From NCBI GenBank assembly GCA_015520705.1, contig WAPO01000069.1:1-37694 (forward strand): a stretch of DNA of 37,694 bases, written 5' to 3'. The notes under the pieces were generated by a model. The model saw nothing but the letters and a program-made list of their open reading frames with translations. It made no database searches and was not told the origin of the DNA. The stretch is from Thermococcus sp. GTDB taxonomy: Archaea > Methanobacteriota_B > Thermococci > Thermococcales > Thermococcaceae. Below, one piece after another: positions 19,182 through 29,403 of this stretch. Numbering within the stretch: the first letter of the stretch is position 1; every line of letters starts with the position of its first letter. A program made the position numbers and the translations under genes.

Positions 19182-20604
19182 CACTATCACCTCTGGGTGT
19201 ATCCCAAAGGAAAATATCATTTGGTGTTCTTTTTGTACCATCTTCAGAATAGGGATATCTAATTATACACCTCGGATCTGCAAGTTCTGGATTTCCGAAA
19301 ACAATTTCAGAAATCATCGGGCAACCTCTTAGACAGTTGTATAAGTAGGAACATTCATTGCAAGGGGGTAAAAATTTGCTTTCCCTAAATTGACTTAGTG
19401 TTTTACTGTTTTCCCAGATTTCTTTTAGAGATTGGTACTTGAAATTACCAAAAACGTATTTTTCAGGGTGTTTTGTCATTAGTGTTCTTCCGGAGTCACA
19501 TAAGGTAACATTTCCATTTGGATAAGCTGCTATAGAGAGTATCCCAGCACTGCATGTTACTGGGATTCCACATCTGAAATAAGAAACCTCAGGCATAAAT
19601 TTTTTATCTTTGAATTTCTCCCTTATAGCGTTTTCTAACCATTTAACCTGTTCCTTAGAAGGAAGTAAGTGACGATCTGCTCTTCCTTCTGGGTAAACGA
19701 CAAATCCAACAATAGTTTCAGCTCCTAAATCATGCATGAACTCCCAAAGTTCAGGAATTTGATCAATGTTATATTTTGTTATTGTACTCCTGACATGTAT
19801 CTTAAAACCGGCATCAATTAAATTATATATTCCACAGAGAGCCGATTCTAATGTTCCATTTGGTATTAATTTTTGGTATGTTTCTGGATCAAGAGTATCA
19901 ATACTAATCTGAATTCTTCTTGCTCCACTTGCATAAAGACGCTTTGCAAATTTCTTTGTTATTCCTACAGCTTTGGTTCCAAAGATAACATGTTGGTACC
20001 CTATATCAAAAGCGTGGCGAATAACTTTAAATATATTGGAATATGCCGTTATCTCTCCTCCTGATATTCCCAAGAGTTTTGCTCCAAGTGCGCTTGCCTC
20101 TTCCAAAAGTTTCAGTGCATCATCCGTTGCCATAATTACTTCATTATCGGGTTTAAACTTTGCTTCCAATGCCATATTACAATAAGTGCATTCTAAGGGA
20201 CATCTTTCTGTAAGTATTAGCCAAAGTGCTGAAAGTTGTGAGAATCTAGTTGGAAATCTTGATATAGTCTTTCTTTCGTTGAGTATTTTTTCCTTGGATT
20301 TCATGAACTTTTTTGATTTTGTAATGTTTCCTAATTTTCTTTTAGATACAGCAATTGCATTGTTCTTATGCATAAACCTTATGAAGTTCTGAACATCATG
20401 TTTAACTTGCTCCCTTGGGACTTCGTATTTCTGAGATATAAGATTTATGATATCCTCCAAAGAATTTTCTCCAGTACATAGACATAGAATATCAAATTGA
20501 GTATAAGTGACAAACATGAATTTGTTTTCCCTTGCTTTATTTATTATAGCTCCAGCATTGGTTTCAATAAGATCAACATCCGGCCTAAGTATTGGGTATT
20601 CCAT
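19162..20604 (-). CDS. Radical SAM/SPASM peptide maturase with N-terminal PqqD/RRE-like region
   Basis: N-terminal about 90 aa resembles a PqqD-type wHTH (FDILCLCTGENSLEDIINLISQKYEVPREQVKHDVQNFIRFM); radical SAM TERCPLECTYCNM; SPASM-type C-terminus CGIPVTCSAG...NVTLCDSG...CNECSYLYNCLRGCP. Confidence 0.93.
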   Translation of the reverse strand: MEYPILRPDVDLIETNAGAIINKARENKFMFVTYTQFDILCLCTGENSLEDIINLISQKYEVPREQVKHDVQNFIRFMHKNNAIAVSKRKLGNITKSKKFMKSKEKILNERKTISRFPTRFSQLSALWLILTERCPLECTYCNMALEAKFKPDNEVIMATDDALKLLEEASALGAKLLGISGGEITAYSNIFKVIRHAFDIGYQHVIFGTKAVGITKKFAKRLYASGARRIQISIDTLDPETYQKLIPNGTLESALCGIYNLIDAGFKIHVRSTITKYNIDQIPELWEFMHDLGAETIVGFVVYPEGRADRHLLPSKEQVKWLENAIREKFKDKKFMPEVSYFRCGIPVTCSAGILSIAAYPNGNVTLCDSGRTLMTKHPEKYVFGNFKYQSLKEIWENSKTLSQFRESKFLPPCNECSYLYNCLRGCPMISEIVFGNPELADPRCIIRYPYSEDGTKRTPNDIFLWDTPRGDSDAIVRN

Positions 20605-20665
20605 CATATCACCTCCTAACTCATGAGATTAATTAATTTATTAAAAAACAAAATAAAGAAGAAAG

Positions 20666-20779
20666 TCAGAATGGAAGTGGAATGTTTATTAAACATAGGG
20701 CACACCATCTATCGTATGGCTCAATTATGCCTCCTCCAACTTTGAGGCTCATATCATATACTGGTTTTGTTTGTTCCAT
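20666..20779 (-). CDS. Candidate RiPP precursor peptide, 37 aa
   Basis: ATG GAA CAA ... TTC TGA gives MEQTKPVYDMSLKVGGGIIEPYDRWCALCLINIPLPF; SD GGAGGTGAT 4-5 nt upstream; promoter TTTATAAG upstream; about 60 nt upstream of the radical SAM/SPASM gene. Below the ORF-track length cutoff. Confidence 0.85.
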   Translation of the reverse strand: MEQTKPVYDMSLKVGGGIIEPYDRWCALCLINIPLPF

Positions 20780-20824
20780 TCATATCACCTCCATATATTT
20801 TCTGCATTACTTATTAGAAAGATT

Positions 20825-20845
20825 AAGCTTATAAATTTTTCTCTA
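20825..20845 (-). promoter_or_regulatory. BRE/TATA-like promoter for the RiPP-like operon
   Basis: Reverse strand GAGAAAAATTTATAAGCTTAA, about 50 nt upstream of the precursor start. Confidence 0.55.
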
Positions 20846-20983
20846 TAGATTTGATATACATCAAACAGTACACAAAAATGATAGAGAACAAAAGACCACA
20901 CAAACACACCAATACTTCAACTCGGATTGAAGCTGTCGCTCATTATAAATAGGATTGAGATGAAAGAAGAGTGGGTGAAGATT

Positions 20984-22285
20984 ATGAAGAAGATTATAGG
21001 CGGTTTTGGAATCGTCCTTCTGGTTTTGGCAATGCTCCTTTTTCAGGGGGAGCAGGCGGCACCGAAGGGGGAAATGGTAGTTCTCTACGACTCCGCAAAG
21101 ATAGGAGTTATTGAAAAGAACATTACACTTGATCTGAAGAAGGGGATAAATGAAGTCCCTATCGAGGAACTCGCAGGTCTGAACATAGAGGAGGCCACGC
21201 TCACTCCCATGAACAGCAGCGTTTATGTGCTTGGAATTGTGAGCAAGCTCACACCGGAGAAGGGAGTCTATGAATCCAACATAGGGAAGGATGTAACGGT
21301 AAAGCTCCGCGACGGAGAGGAGATATCCGGAAAGCTCCTTGGACTGAAAAACGGCAACGTTCTTGTTGAGGGGGACAGGCTCTATGTCATCAACCCAAAT
21401 GAAATAGCATACCTGAAGGTTTCGGGCATCGAGAAGGGCACGGCTCAGGTTTATGCCATAATTCAGGCTGAAAGCGATGGAAAATACTCCTTTGACCTTA
21501 TATACAGGATCGCTGGGATAGGATGGAGCTCAAGATATAAGCTCTATCTGGGGGATAAGGCAAAGCTCTTTGGCTACGTCGTCATAGACAACCCCACGAA
21601 GGAGAAGTTTGAAAACGCCGATGTTGCCCTTGTTTCAGGCGAGGTTAGCTTCTACATGCAGCCGAGAACGGTCTATGCACTCGCCAAAGAGCAGGCAAGT
21701 GTGGGAACCGCACCTTCCATACAGCCGGAAAAGCTGGAGGCGTTTTACATCTACAGGCTCGGCACAGTGTCGCTGAACCCCTTTGAGAAGAAGATGATAC
21801 CCTACGTCTATCAGGAAGCTCCCTTTGAGCGTGAATACCTCTACGAGAGCTACCCCTACACCGGCAGCGGGAGCGTCTATGAGTCAATATCATTCAAAAC
21901 AGAGAAGGTTCTCCCGGCGGGGATTGTTGAAATCTATAAGGAGATGAACGGGAGCAACATCCTCATAGGGGAGAGGATGATTCAGCACACCCCGAAGGGA
22001 GATATCCTTAGGATAGGCATTGGAAAGGACATAGACCTCAAGGGGACAACCAAGGTGCTGGAAGAAAAGCGCGGCGATCGCTACTCATACTACAAGATAA
22101 TGGTGACCGTTGAGAACTTCGGAAAGGATGCAAAAACTGTGATAGTAAGACACTACAAACGCGGAGTGCTGAAAACTTCGTCAGTGAAGCCCCTCGACGA
22201 AACGGCCAACTATGTGGAGTTCAAAGTAACTGTGGGGCCCGGGGAAAAGAAGGAAATAGTATTTGACTATGAGATCAGCTATTAA
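20984..22285 (+). CDS. Secreted/membrane-anchored DUF4139-like protein
   Basis: Signal/anchor MKKIIGGFGIVLLVLAMLLFQ; VKLRDGEEISGKLLGLKNGNVLVEGDRLYVINPNEIAYLKV and YRIAGIGWSSRYKLYLGDKAKLFGYVVIDNPTKEKFENADVALVSGEV are typical of DUF4139; start at the ATG at 20984 downstream of ATTATAAATAGG. Confidence 0.82.
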   Translation: MKKIIGGFGIVLLVLAMLLFQGEQAAPKGEMVVLYDSAKIGVIEKNITLDLKKGINEVPIEELAGLNIEEATLTPMNSSVYVLGIVSKLTPEKGVYESNIGKDVTVKLRDGEEISGKLLGLKNGNVLVEGDRLYVINPNEIAYLKVSGIEKGTAQVYAIIQAESDGKYSFDLIYRIAGIGWSSRYKLYLGDKAKLFGYVVIDNPTKEKFENADVALVSGEVSFYMQPRTVYALAKEQASVGTAPSIQPEKLEAFYIYRLGTVSLNPFEKKMIPYVYQEAPFEREYLYESYPYTGSGSVYESISFKTEKVLPAGIVEIYKEMNGSNILIGERMIQHTPKGDILRIGIGKDIDLKGTTKVLEEKRGDRYSYYKIMVTVENFGKDAKTVIVRHYKRGVLKTSSVKPLDETANYVEFKVTVGPGEKKEIVFDYEISY

Positions 22286-22515
22286 GCCTTTCTCAGGGCA
22301 ATCTCGAAGCTCTTTTCTCCTTTTATTATCTGAAGAATAAGCGTTTTGTCATAGTCCAGAAATCTGGTTCCCTTAAGGGTGTATCCCTCTTCCTTGAGGT
22401 GTTCATGGAGCTTCAATCCGAGATCCTCAAATATTTCTGCCGCCATTGTAGCGAAGCTCGGCTCCTCTATACCGAGCTCATCGTGATATTTCCTTGCCAT
22501 CTCAAAAACATCCAT
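22282..22515 (-). CDS. Small hypothetical protein
   Basis: 77 aa MDVFEMARKYHDELGIEEPSFATMAAEIFEDLGLKLHEHLKEEGYTLKGTRFLDYDKTLILQII with SD GAGGTGAT. Confidence 0.75.
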   Translation of the reverse strand: MDVFEMARKYHDELGIEEPSFATMAAEIFEDLGLKLHEHLKEEGYTLKGTRFLDYDKTLILQIIKGEKSFEIALRKA

Positions 22516-22613
22516 ACCATCACCTCATTTAGCACTACGGTGTTCCTGAATTAAAAATTACCGCTCACCAAAAGCTTTAAAATTTCCATGGCTTACTAAC
22601 CATCGTGGTCATC

Positions 22614-23147
22614 ATGGATGAGAAAATCCTGAAAAAAGGCAGGAGATACTTCAGGGAGGGCCGGGTTCTCTGGGTGGTTAAGAGAGGGAACATGCTGTTT
22701 TCCAAGGTTCTGGGCACCTATCCATACTATGTCGAGCTTGAAATTGAAAACTGGGAGAACAGATGCACCTGTCCGTTGGGAAGCGATTGCAAGCATGCCG
22801 CCGCAACCAGAGTGGCATTTGAGGAGGGATTCTACATCGAAATAGGGGAAGAATACGCCGGATTCTCACCTGAATGTGCCATAGAGCTTTATTTTATCAA
22901 AAATCCTGAATTTGGCTTGGAAACCATTCTGAAGGAGCTGGAGTATGTTTTAAACAGTGATGAGAGCGGGAGTGAAGTCGCGAGACTTTTCAGGAAGGCT
23001 CTGAAACTTTTGGAGCTGTCCCCTGATAAGAAGGCATATTCCATGCTTGAAAAGATTCTCGAAGAATATGAAGCTCTCTTTCCAGACTACCAGCTGACGG
23101 AAATCCTCAAAAAGGAACTAATCCATGCCCGCCAAAAAGCCTTATAA
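22614..23147 (+). CDS. SWIM zinc-finger domain protein
   Basis: RCTCPLGSDCKHAAATRVAF matches SWIM CxCx(n)CxH. Confidence 0.85.
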   Translation: MDEKILKKGRRYFREGRVLWVVKRGNMLFSKVLGTYPYYVELEIENWENRCTCPLGSDCKHAAATRVAFEEGFYIEIGEEYAGFSPECAIELYFIKNPEFGLETILKELEYVLNSDESGSEVARLFRKALKLLELSPDKKAYSMLEKILEEYEALFPDYQLTEILKKELIHARQKAL

Positions 23148-23186
23148 AAGGAACCTTAACTAAATGAGACATTAGAGGGGGGTAAA

Positions 23187-26100
23187 ATGAAGGCCGTATA
23201 CCGGGGAATGTGCCCAAACTGTGGGGATAGAATCTGCGACGAAAGGCTTTACAGAAAAAATCCCTGTGAGACGTGTCTTGACAGCGAGATTCACGCTCCG
23301 ACGTATATTGACCTGATAACTGCTGTAAGGGAAGCCCTGAAAGTAAGAGAAACCCTGAAGCAGTGGGAGGAGATTTATTTTCTTGAGACCAAACTTAGAG
23401 AGGTGGAGGACCTGTTTGAGAAGGCCACGGGCTTCACCTTCTGGAGCGCCCAAAAAACATGGGTCAAAAGGCTTGTAAAGGGAAAGAGTTTCTCTATCAT
23501 AGCCCCGACGGGCATGGGAAAGAGCACTTTCGGGGCCTTTATGGCCATCTACCATGCGATGAAGGGAAAGAAGAGCTATATGGTGGTTCCGACAACCCCC
23601 CTCGTTATTCAGACGATTAAAAAGGTCACCCAGCTGACTGAGAGGGCAGGGATCCAGATCAATCTGGCCTATTATCACGGGAATCTGAGGAAGAAGGAAA
23701 AGGAGGAGATGATTGAGAAAATAAAAAATGGAGATTACGATATCCTCATAACAAGCGCCCAGTATCTGGCCAGGAAATTTGATGAGATGTTCAGCGGGAA
23801 GCATTTTGATTTCATCTTCGTTGATGATGTGGATGCCTTCCTGAAGGCCTCAAAGAATATTGACCGCTCCCTCATCCTGCTCGGCTTCAATGAGGAAATA
23901 ATCCAGAGGGCATGGGAGATTATAAGGCTGAAGAAGCAGATGGCCAGATATCTGAACGGAAATTCAGAGGACAAAAACGAAAAGCTGAAAGAGCTGAACA
24001 GACAGATTGCGGAGATTTCACGTGAGATTGAGGAATTCAAAGAGAAAAGCGACATCGGAGTTTTAATCATAGCCTCCGCAACAGGCAGCGCCCGGGGAGA
24101 CAGGATAAAGCTTTACAGGGAGCTTCTGGGTTTTGAAGTCGGCAGCGGGAGGTCAGTTCTTAGAAACGTCGCCGACAGCTATCTGTTCCCGGCAAATGAC
24201 ATCAAAGAGCACGTTGCAGAGCTTCTCAGCAAACTCGGAAGAGGAGGGCTGGTTTTTGTCCCGATAGATCAGGGAGTGGGCTATGCCGAAGAGCTGACGA
24301 AGTACCTCCGGGAGAAAGGCCTGAAAGCCGAGCTGATTTCATCGAGGAGCAAGAAGGGTCTGGAGAAGTTTGAAAAGGGTGATGTGGATTATCTCATCGG
24401 GGTCGCCACCTATTACGGCAGCATTGTGCGCGGTCTTGACCTGCCTCACCTAATACGCTATGCCGTCTTCACGGGCGTTCCGAAATTCAGATTTTCAATA
24501 GACCTTGAGAGGCCCACCATCTACCGGGTTCTCGGGCTGATGAGTGAGGTCATGGACTTCCTCGAAGGGGATCAGAGAAAGGAGGCGGAAAAGCTCCATG
24601 CCCGTTTGAGGAGGCTCATACGGAACATCCCTCAGTTCGAGCTGCTGAAGATTGAGGAGGCTCTGGCAGAGGGCCTGCCCCTTGAGGGGTTTCACAACCA
24701 TGTTCTCGATGTATTCAAGCAGGCCGTCGAGTTTCTCAGGAAAACCCTGAAGGATGAGGCTGTTCTGAAAAGGATAGCAGAGGATCCCTTTGTAAGCCTT
24801 AAGGAAGAGGAAGGAAAGTGGTACATCGAGATTCCGGACGTTAGAACCTATATTCAGGCAACTGGAAGGACGAGCCGGCTCTTCGCCGGTGGAATCACAA
24901 AGGGACTGAGCGTTCTCCTTGTTGATAATGAAAAGGTCTTCAACGGCCTCGTCAGGCAGATGCGCTGGCGCTTCACAGAGTTCAAAATGGAGCCCTTCGA
25001 GGAGTTAAACCTTGAAGAAGTCCTGAAGGAGATAGATGAGGACAGGCTTAAGGTCAGACTCGTGATGGAGGGCAAAATAAGCCAGAAGACAAAGGATCTG
25101 GTCAAATCAGCACTCATGATAGTTGAATCACCCAACAAGGCGAGAACCATAGCAAACTTCTTTGGACAGCCGAGCAAGAGGAGGATAGGAGACTTGGTGG
25201 CGTATGAAGTCAGCATAGGGGATAGGATGCTGACCATTCTGGCAAGTGGCGGGCACATGTTTGACCTTGTGACGAACGAGGGCTACCACGGCGTTCTGGT
25301 TGACGAGAAAGACGGCATGGTGAAGTTCATCCCGATTTACGACACCATAAAGCGCTGCCGGGACTGCGGGCATCAGTTTGTCGACTGGGAGGAGAAGGGA
25401 ATCTGCCCGAGGTGTGGAAGCAGGAACGTGAGGGACGCCTTTGAGAACGTCAGAGCCATGCGCGAGATAGCCCAGGAGGTTGATGAGATACTCATAGCAA
25501 CCGACCCGGATACAGAAGGTGAGAAGATAGCCTGGGATATAAGGAACGTCCTCAGCCCCTACACACCAAACATCAAGCGCATAGAGTTCCATGAGGTCAC
25601 AAGGCCAGCAATACTCAGGGCGCTTGAGGAAGCAAGGGATGTGAATGAAGCCCGCGTCAATGCCCAGCTCGTCAGAAGAATAGAGGACAGATGGATAGGC
25701 TTTGAGCTCAGCCAGAAGCTCCAGCAGGTCTTTGAGAACAGGAATCTATCCGCAGGCAGAGTCCAGACACCCGTTCTGGGGTGGGTGATTCAGAGATACA
25801 AACAGTTCACGGAAAGCGAAACCGACTTCATGCTGCTGACACTTGAGAACGACCTCACGGTGATGTTCGAAGGTGTGAAGGAGGAGATTGAAGAGGTAAC
25901 TGTGGAGGACGTCACGATAGAGGAGAGGAAGCTCAATCCTCTGCCGCCCTACACAACCGATACAATGCTTCAAGACGCTTCCACTTTCCTGAAGCTTTCA
26001 GCGCCGGAAACGATGAGGCTTGCTCAGGATCTGTTTGAAACCGGTCTCTGTGTTACTCCCGATACCCTCGTGAGCCTTGCTGACGGCAGGATAATGAGCA

Positions 26101-28304
26101 TTAAAGACGCAGTGAAGAACTCGGAGGGCAGGTTGCTGGCTGTGAATGGTCTCAAACCCAGTGAGACAGAGGCTCTCAAATTCTGGGAGATAGACTGGAA
26201 AGGGCCGCTGAAGGTCGTGAAGCTTAAGAACGGACACGAAATAAAAGCTACTCCTGATCACGGCCTCCTTGTAATGAGGGACGGAAAGCTTGGTTGGGTC
26301 TCAGCAAAGAATGTCCAGCCCGGAGACTATCTCGCCTTTGCCTATAACACCGGGCACCCCGGTAGGGGGGAATATACCCTTCTCAGTCTTCTCGTGAAGC
26401 TCAGGATAACCGATGTCATGGTTGAGCTTGATGGAGAGTACTTCGAAAAGCTTGCCCCGCTTATAAAAGAGCGCATTAAGACCAGCACGAAATACAAATA
26501 TCTGCGCAACCATGTTCTTCCGCTGCACCTCCTCATGGAGTGGGGAGTAAAGGATTATGAACCTCACGTGATATCTCTCTACCGCCAGAGGGCTGGAACT
26601 AAGCGCATACCCAACTTCAAACTCAACGATAAGTTCTGGTATGTCTTCGGTCTGATACTTGGAGACGGCACGATAAGAGGAAGCAAGGTGCTGATTTCCC
26701 AGACCCCGCTGAAGAGGGTTAAAGGAATACTCAAGGAAGCATTCCCGTTTCTTCATGTCTTTGAGACAACCAACCAAGTGGGTTTCTCAAACTCTATACT
26801 TGCTGAACTTTTCAGACGGCTTGGCGCCCGGAAGGGTGAGCTTAATCCTCTGATATTTGGTCTGAAGGAAGAATATATTAATGCAATACTGGCAGGATAC
26901 TTTGACACCGACGGAACATTCTCGCTGCTCCATGACAAAAAAGGAGTTAACCTAAGAGCTACACTGACCTCCAAGAGGTATGATGTTCTCAAAATGTTCA
27001 GCATTTATCTGTATCAGATTGGAATACTTAACTACCTCAAGAGGGATAAGCGCACAGAAGTTTGGGATATGATAGTCAGCAACAGAAGCTTAGAACACTT
27101 CAAGAGAAAGATTTATCCCTATCTCAGAATCCGGCGGAAACAGTTTGATGATGCTTATATTGAGTACAGAAGTTCAAGAAAGCCACAGCAGGGCGACCTC
27201 ATTCCCGTTGGGGCGGTCTTTAGAAGACTGAACTTTCCACAAGGAGCCAAGAACCGGATACTGAATGAAACAGGCATTGACGTCTGGAACTGGCTGAAAA
27301 AAGATAACGGAGAGATCCCCCGGGAAAAGCTTGCCGAAGTCATTAAATATGCCAAGGACAGCAGCATAAAAGCTTTCCTTGAGTCACTTGTGAATGCGGG
27401 AGTTACTTGGATCAAAGTCAAGGAGGTAAGTGAAGCACACTACGAGGGCAGGCTCTATGACTTTACGACAACCACGGGGAACTTTCTGTCCAACGGTATT
27501 GTCTCCCACAACTGTACCTATCACAGAACCGACTCGATACACGTCAGCAATACCGGAATTGAAGTTGCCAAGGAGTACATAACCCAGGAAATCGGAGAGG
27601 AGTATTTTGCCCCGAGGAAATGGGGGGAAGAGGGCGCCCATGAGGCCATAAGGCCAACGAGGCCCATAGACACCGGAAGGCTCATGCAGCTCATCAGGGA
27701 TGGGGTAATCACCCTTGCCCGCGGGCTCACCAGAAACCACTTCAGGCTGTATGATATGATTTTCAAACGCTTCATGGCGAGTCAGATGAAAGCAGCCAGA
27801 ATTCTCCATGAAAAGGCAGTAATTGATGCAGGTATTGCCAGAGCTGAGGTCGAGGGCTACACAGAGGTGCTCTACGATGGATGGGCCAGAATAAGAAGGC
27901 TCCCCATGTGGCAGATTCCAAAGCTTGAAAAGGGGCAGAAGCTCAGGGTGAAGGAGTTCAAAAAGTGGCGTGCCCCGAAGGTTCCACTCTACACCCAAGG
28001 GGACATAATAGCCCTGATGAAGGAGAAGAAAATAGGAAGGCCTTCAACATATGCCAAGATAGTCAAAACCCTTCTGAGCAGATACTACGTCATAGAAACA
28101 CGGGGCAGGAAGAAGCTCGTCCCCACGGATCAGGGCATAAAGGTGTATCACTACCTGATAAGCAAATACAGAGACCTCGTCAGCGAGGAAAAGACCAGAG
28201 AGCTGGAGGCGCTTATGGATATGGTGGAAGAGAACAAAATTGATTACCAGAAGGTGCTTGCTGAACTGTATAATGAAATAAAGTTATACATAAATACCGA
28301 TTAA
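23187..28304 (+). CDS. rgy: Reverse gyrase (with in-frame intein)
   Basis: N-terminal zinc finger [22 protein letters not shown], Walker [18 protein letters not shown], second zinc finger CRDCGHQF...CPRCG, topoisomerase IA segments ([41 protein letters not shown]). Confidence 0.98.
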   Translation: MKAVYRGMCPNCGDRICDERLYRKNPCETCLDSEIHAPTYIDLITAVREALKVRETLKQWEEIYFLETKLREVEDLFEKATGFTFWSAQKTWVKRLVKGKSFSIIAPTGMGKSTFGAFMAIYHAMKGKKSYMVVPTTPLVIQTIKKVTQLTERAGIQINLAYYHGNLRKKEKEEMIEKIKNGDYDILITSAQYLARKFDEMFSGKHFDFIFVDDVDAFLKASKNIDRSLILLGFNEEIIQRAWEIIRLKKQMARYLNGNSEDKNEKLKELNRQIAEISREIEEFKEKSDIGVLIIASATGSARGDRIKLYRELLGFEVGSGRSVLRNVADSYLFPANDIKEHVAELLSKLGRGGLVFVPIDQGVGYAEELTKYLREKGLKAELISSRSKKGLEKFEKGDVDYLIGVATYYGSIVRGLDLPHLIRYAVFTGVPKFRFSIDLERPTIYRVLGLMSEVMDFLEGDQRKEAEKLHARLRRLIRNIPQFELLKIEEALAEGLPLEGFHNHVLDVFKQAVEFLRKTLKDEAVLKRIAEDPFVSLKEEEGKWYIEIPDVRTYIQATGRTSRLFAGGITKGLSVLLVDNEKVFNGLVRQMRWRFTEFKMEPFEELNLEEVLKEIDEDRLKVRLVMEGKISQKTKDLVKSALMIVESPNKARTIANFFGQPSKRRIGDLVAYEVSIGDRMLTILASGGHMFDLVTNEGYHGVLVDEKDGMVKFIPIYDTIKRCRDCGHQFVDWEEKGICPRCGSRNVRDAFENVRAMREIAQEVDEILIATDPDTEGEKIAWDIRNVLSPYTPNIKRIEFHEVTRPAILRALEEARDVNEARVNAQLVRRIEDRWIGFELSQKLQQVFENRNLSAGRVQTPVLGWVIQRYKQFTESETDFMLLTLENDLTVMFEGVKEEIEEVTVEDVTIEERKLNPLPPYTTDTMLQDASTFLKLSAPETMRLAQDLFETGLCVTPDTLVSLADGRIMSIKDAVKNSEGRLLAVNGLKPSETEALKFWEIDWKGPLKVVKLKNGHEIKATPDHGLLVMRDGKLGWVSAKNVQPGDYLAFAYNTGHPGRGEYTLLSLLVKLRITDVMVELDGEYFEKLAPLIKERIKTSTKYKYLRNHVLPLHLLMEWGVKDYEPHVISLYRQRAGTKRIPNFKLNDKFWYVFGLILGDGTIRGSKVLISQTPLKRVKGILKEAFPFLHVFETTNQVGFSNSILAELFRRLGARKGELNPLIFGLKEEYINAILAGYFDTDGTFSLLHDKKGVNLRATLTSKRYDVLKMFSIYLYQIGILNYLKRDKRTEVWDMIVSNRSLEHFKRKIYPYLRIRRKQFDDAYIEYRSSRKPQQGDLIPVGAVFRRLNFPQGAKNRILNETGIDVWNWLKKDNGEIPREKLAEVIKYAKDSSIKAFLESLVNAGVTWIKVKEVSEAHYEGRLYDFTTTTGNFLSNGIVSHNCTYHRTDSIHVSNTGIEVAKEYITQEIGEEYFAPRKWGEEGAHEAIRPTRPIDTGRLMQLIRDGVITLARGLTRNHFRLYDMIFKRFMASQMKAARILHEKAVIDAGIARAEVEGYTEVLYDGWARIRRLPMWQIPKLEKGQKLRVKEFKKWRAPKVPLYTQGDIIALMKEKKIGRPSTYAKIVKTLLSRYYVIETRGRKKLVPTDQGIKVYHYLISKYRDLVSEEKTRELEALMDMVEENKIDYQKVLAELYNEIKLYINTD
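26049..27512 (+). mobile_element. Intein (488 aa) with LAGLIDADG/DOD homing endonuclease
   Basis: Starts [14 protein letters not shown] and ends [12 protein letters not shown] followed by Cys (+1); DOD motifs [12 protein letters not shown] and [13 protein letters not shown]; removal restores [14 protein letters not shown]. Confidence 0.96.
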
Positions 28305-28457
28305 ATGTCACTGTTTTATGATTTTGTTTCGTATTTTATTACATCTTACCCTCCCAGCGAGATCAAAAAACTTAAAACCAGAAAAGGAGTAAATTCTTTG
28401 TATGTCTATGCAACCTTGCTAATATTGTCTGGAGTTATATCAGGTTATGAAGATTAA
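28305..28457 (+). CDS. Possible 50-aa microprotein with hydrophobic C-terminal half
   Basis: Begins directly after the rgy stop: MSLFYDFVSYFITSYPPSEIKKLKTRKGVNSLYVYATLLILSGVISGYED; no clear SD. Confidence 0.3.
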   Translation: MSLFYDFVSYFITSYPPSEIKKLKTRKGVNSLYVYATLLILSGVISGYED

Positions 28458-28542
28458 TAACCAGAAAAACTTTGGGTATAAGAAAAAACCTTATATACCT
28501 TAACGCCCTATAAGCAAAATGAAAAATTTGAAGGTGGTAAAA

Positions 28543-29337
28543 ATGGTCAAAGATAGAATGGTAGAACTTTTACAAGAGCACTTTGAACTGAACTTATACG
28601 AAGCCCGGGCATATGTTGCCCTCGTTGGTTTTGGTGTTTTGACACCCGCCGAGCTTGCCAGCGTTTCCGAGGTGCCTGCACCGAGGACTTATGATGTTCT
28701 CAGGAGCCTTGAGAAGAAGGGATTCGCCATCAGCCAGCCCGGCAAGGTCAACAAATACAGGCCGGTACACCCAGAGAACATCCTTGAGAAGTTCATAGAG
28801 GAGTGGCAGGAGCGCATCAAGGAAGAGCTTGAAGCAAAGAAGAAGGCAAAAGAGGAACTCCTTGAGCTCATGACTCCACTGATAGAGACAGAAATACCAA
28901 AATACGGTGTTGAAAGGGTATGGGTTGTTAGAGGAATAAGGAACGCCACACTTAAGACCAAAGAAATGTTCGAGGATGTTAAGGAGCAGATTCTCCTGGC
29001 AGATGACGGGTACATAGCAATAAACCTTGAGAACGACATCATAAAAGCTGTTGAGAGAGGCGTGAAGGCCAAGATCATAGTGGCAAAACCACTGCTGCCA
29101 AGATTACAGAGCTCAAAGCTCATGGACTACTACAAGAGCGGCAAAATCGAGCTTAAGGTCGCCGACAAGCTGGAGCTTCCGATGCTCATCTGCGACGATG
29201 AAGTCTTCTTTGCTCTGGAGGACATGGCCGCGAGATACTTCAACTACGAGACCCAGATATGGATCAAGGACTTCAGGATAAAGGCCCTCTTTGAAGGCAA
29301 GTTCAACGGATACTGGGAGAACGGCAAGAAAGTTTGA
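28543..29337 (+). CDS. trmBL2: TrmBL2-like chromatin/transcription regulator
   Basis: MVKDRMVELLQEHFELNLYEARAYVALVGFGVLTPAELASVSEVPAPRTYDVLRSLEKKGF closely resembles remembered Thermococcales TrmBL2; promoter AACCTTATATACC upstream. Confidence 0.93.
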   Translation: MVKDRMVELLQEHFELNLYEARAYVALVGFGVLTPAELASVSEVPAPRTYDVLRSLEKKGFAISQPGKVNKYRPVHPENILEKFIEEWQERIKEELEAKKKAKEELLELMTPLIETEIPKYGVERVWVVRGIRNATLKTKEMFEDVKEQILLADDGYIAINLENDIIKAVERGVKAKIIVAKPLLPRLQSSKLMDYYKSGKIELKVADKLELPMLICDDEVFFALEDMAARYFNYETQIWIKDFRIKALFEGKFNGYWENGKKV

Positions 29338-29403
29338 TCTTTCTTTTTTCATTGATTTTCTTTAACAGATGACTCAACAGAAAATTAGAAGAAAGCGAAT
29401 AAC

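Noticed and set aside
20640-20660. IS element remnants or direct repeats flanking the AT-rich RiPP-like block
   Set aside because: No transposase-like ORF and no convincing matching flanking repeats were seen by eye.
20919-20936. CTTCAACTCGGATTGAAG inverted repeat as a CRISPR-type repeat
   Set aside because: Occurs once with no spaced copies; more likely a chance hairpin or local regulatory element near the DUF4139-like promoter.
23172-23804. 210-aa minus-strand ORF and other minus ORFs under reverse gyrase (24854-25592, 26301-26777, 27384-27998)
   Set aside because: Antisense shadow ORFs within a confidently coding gene.
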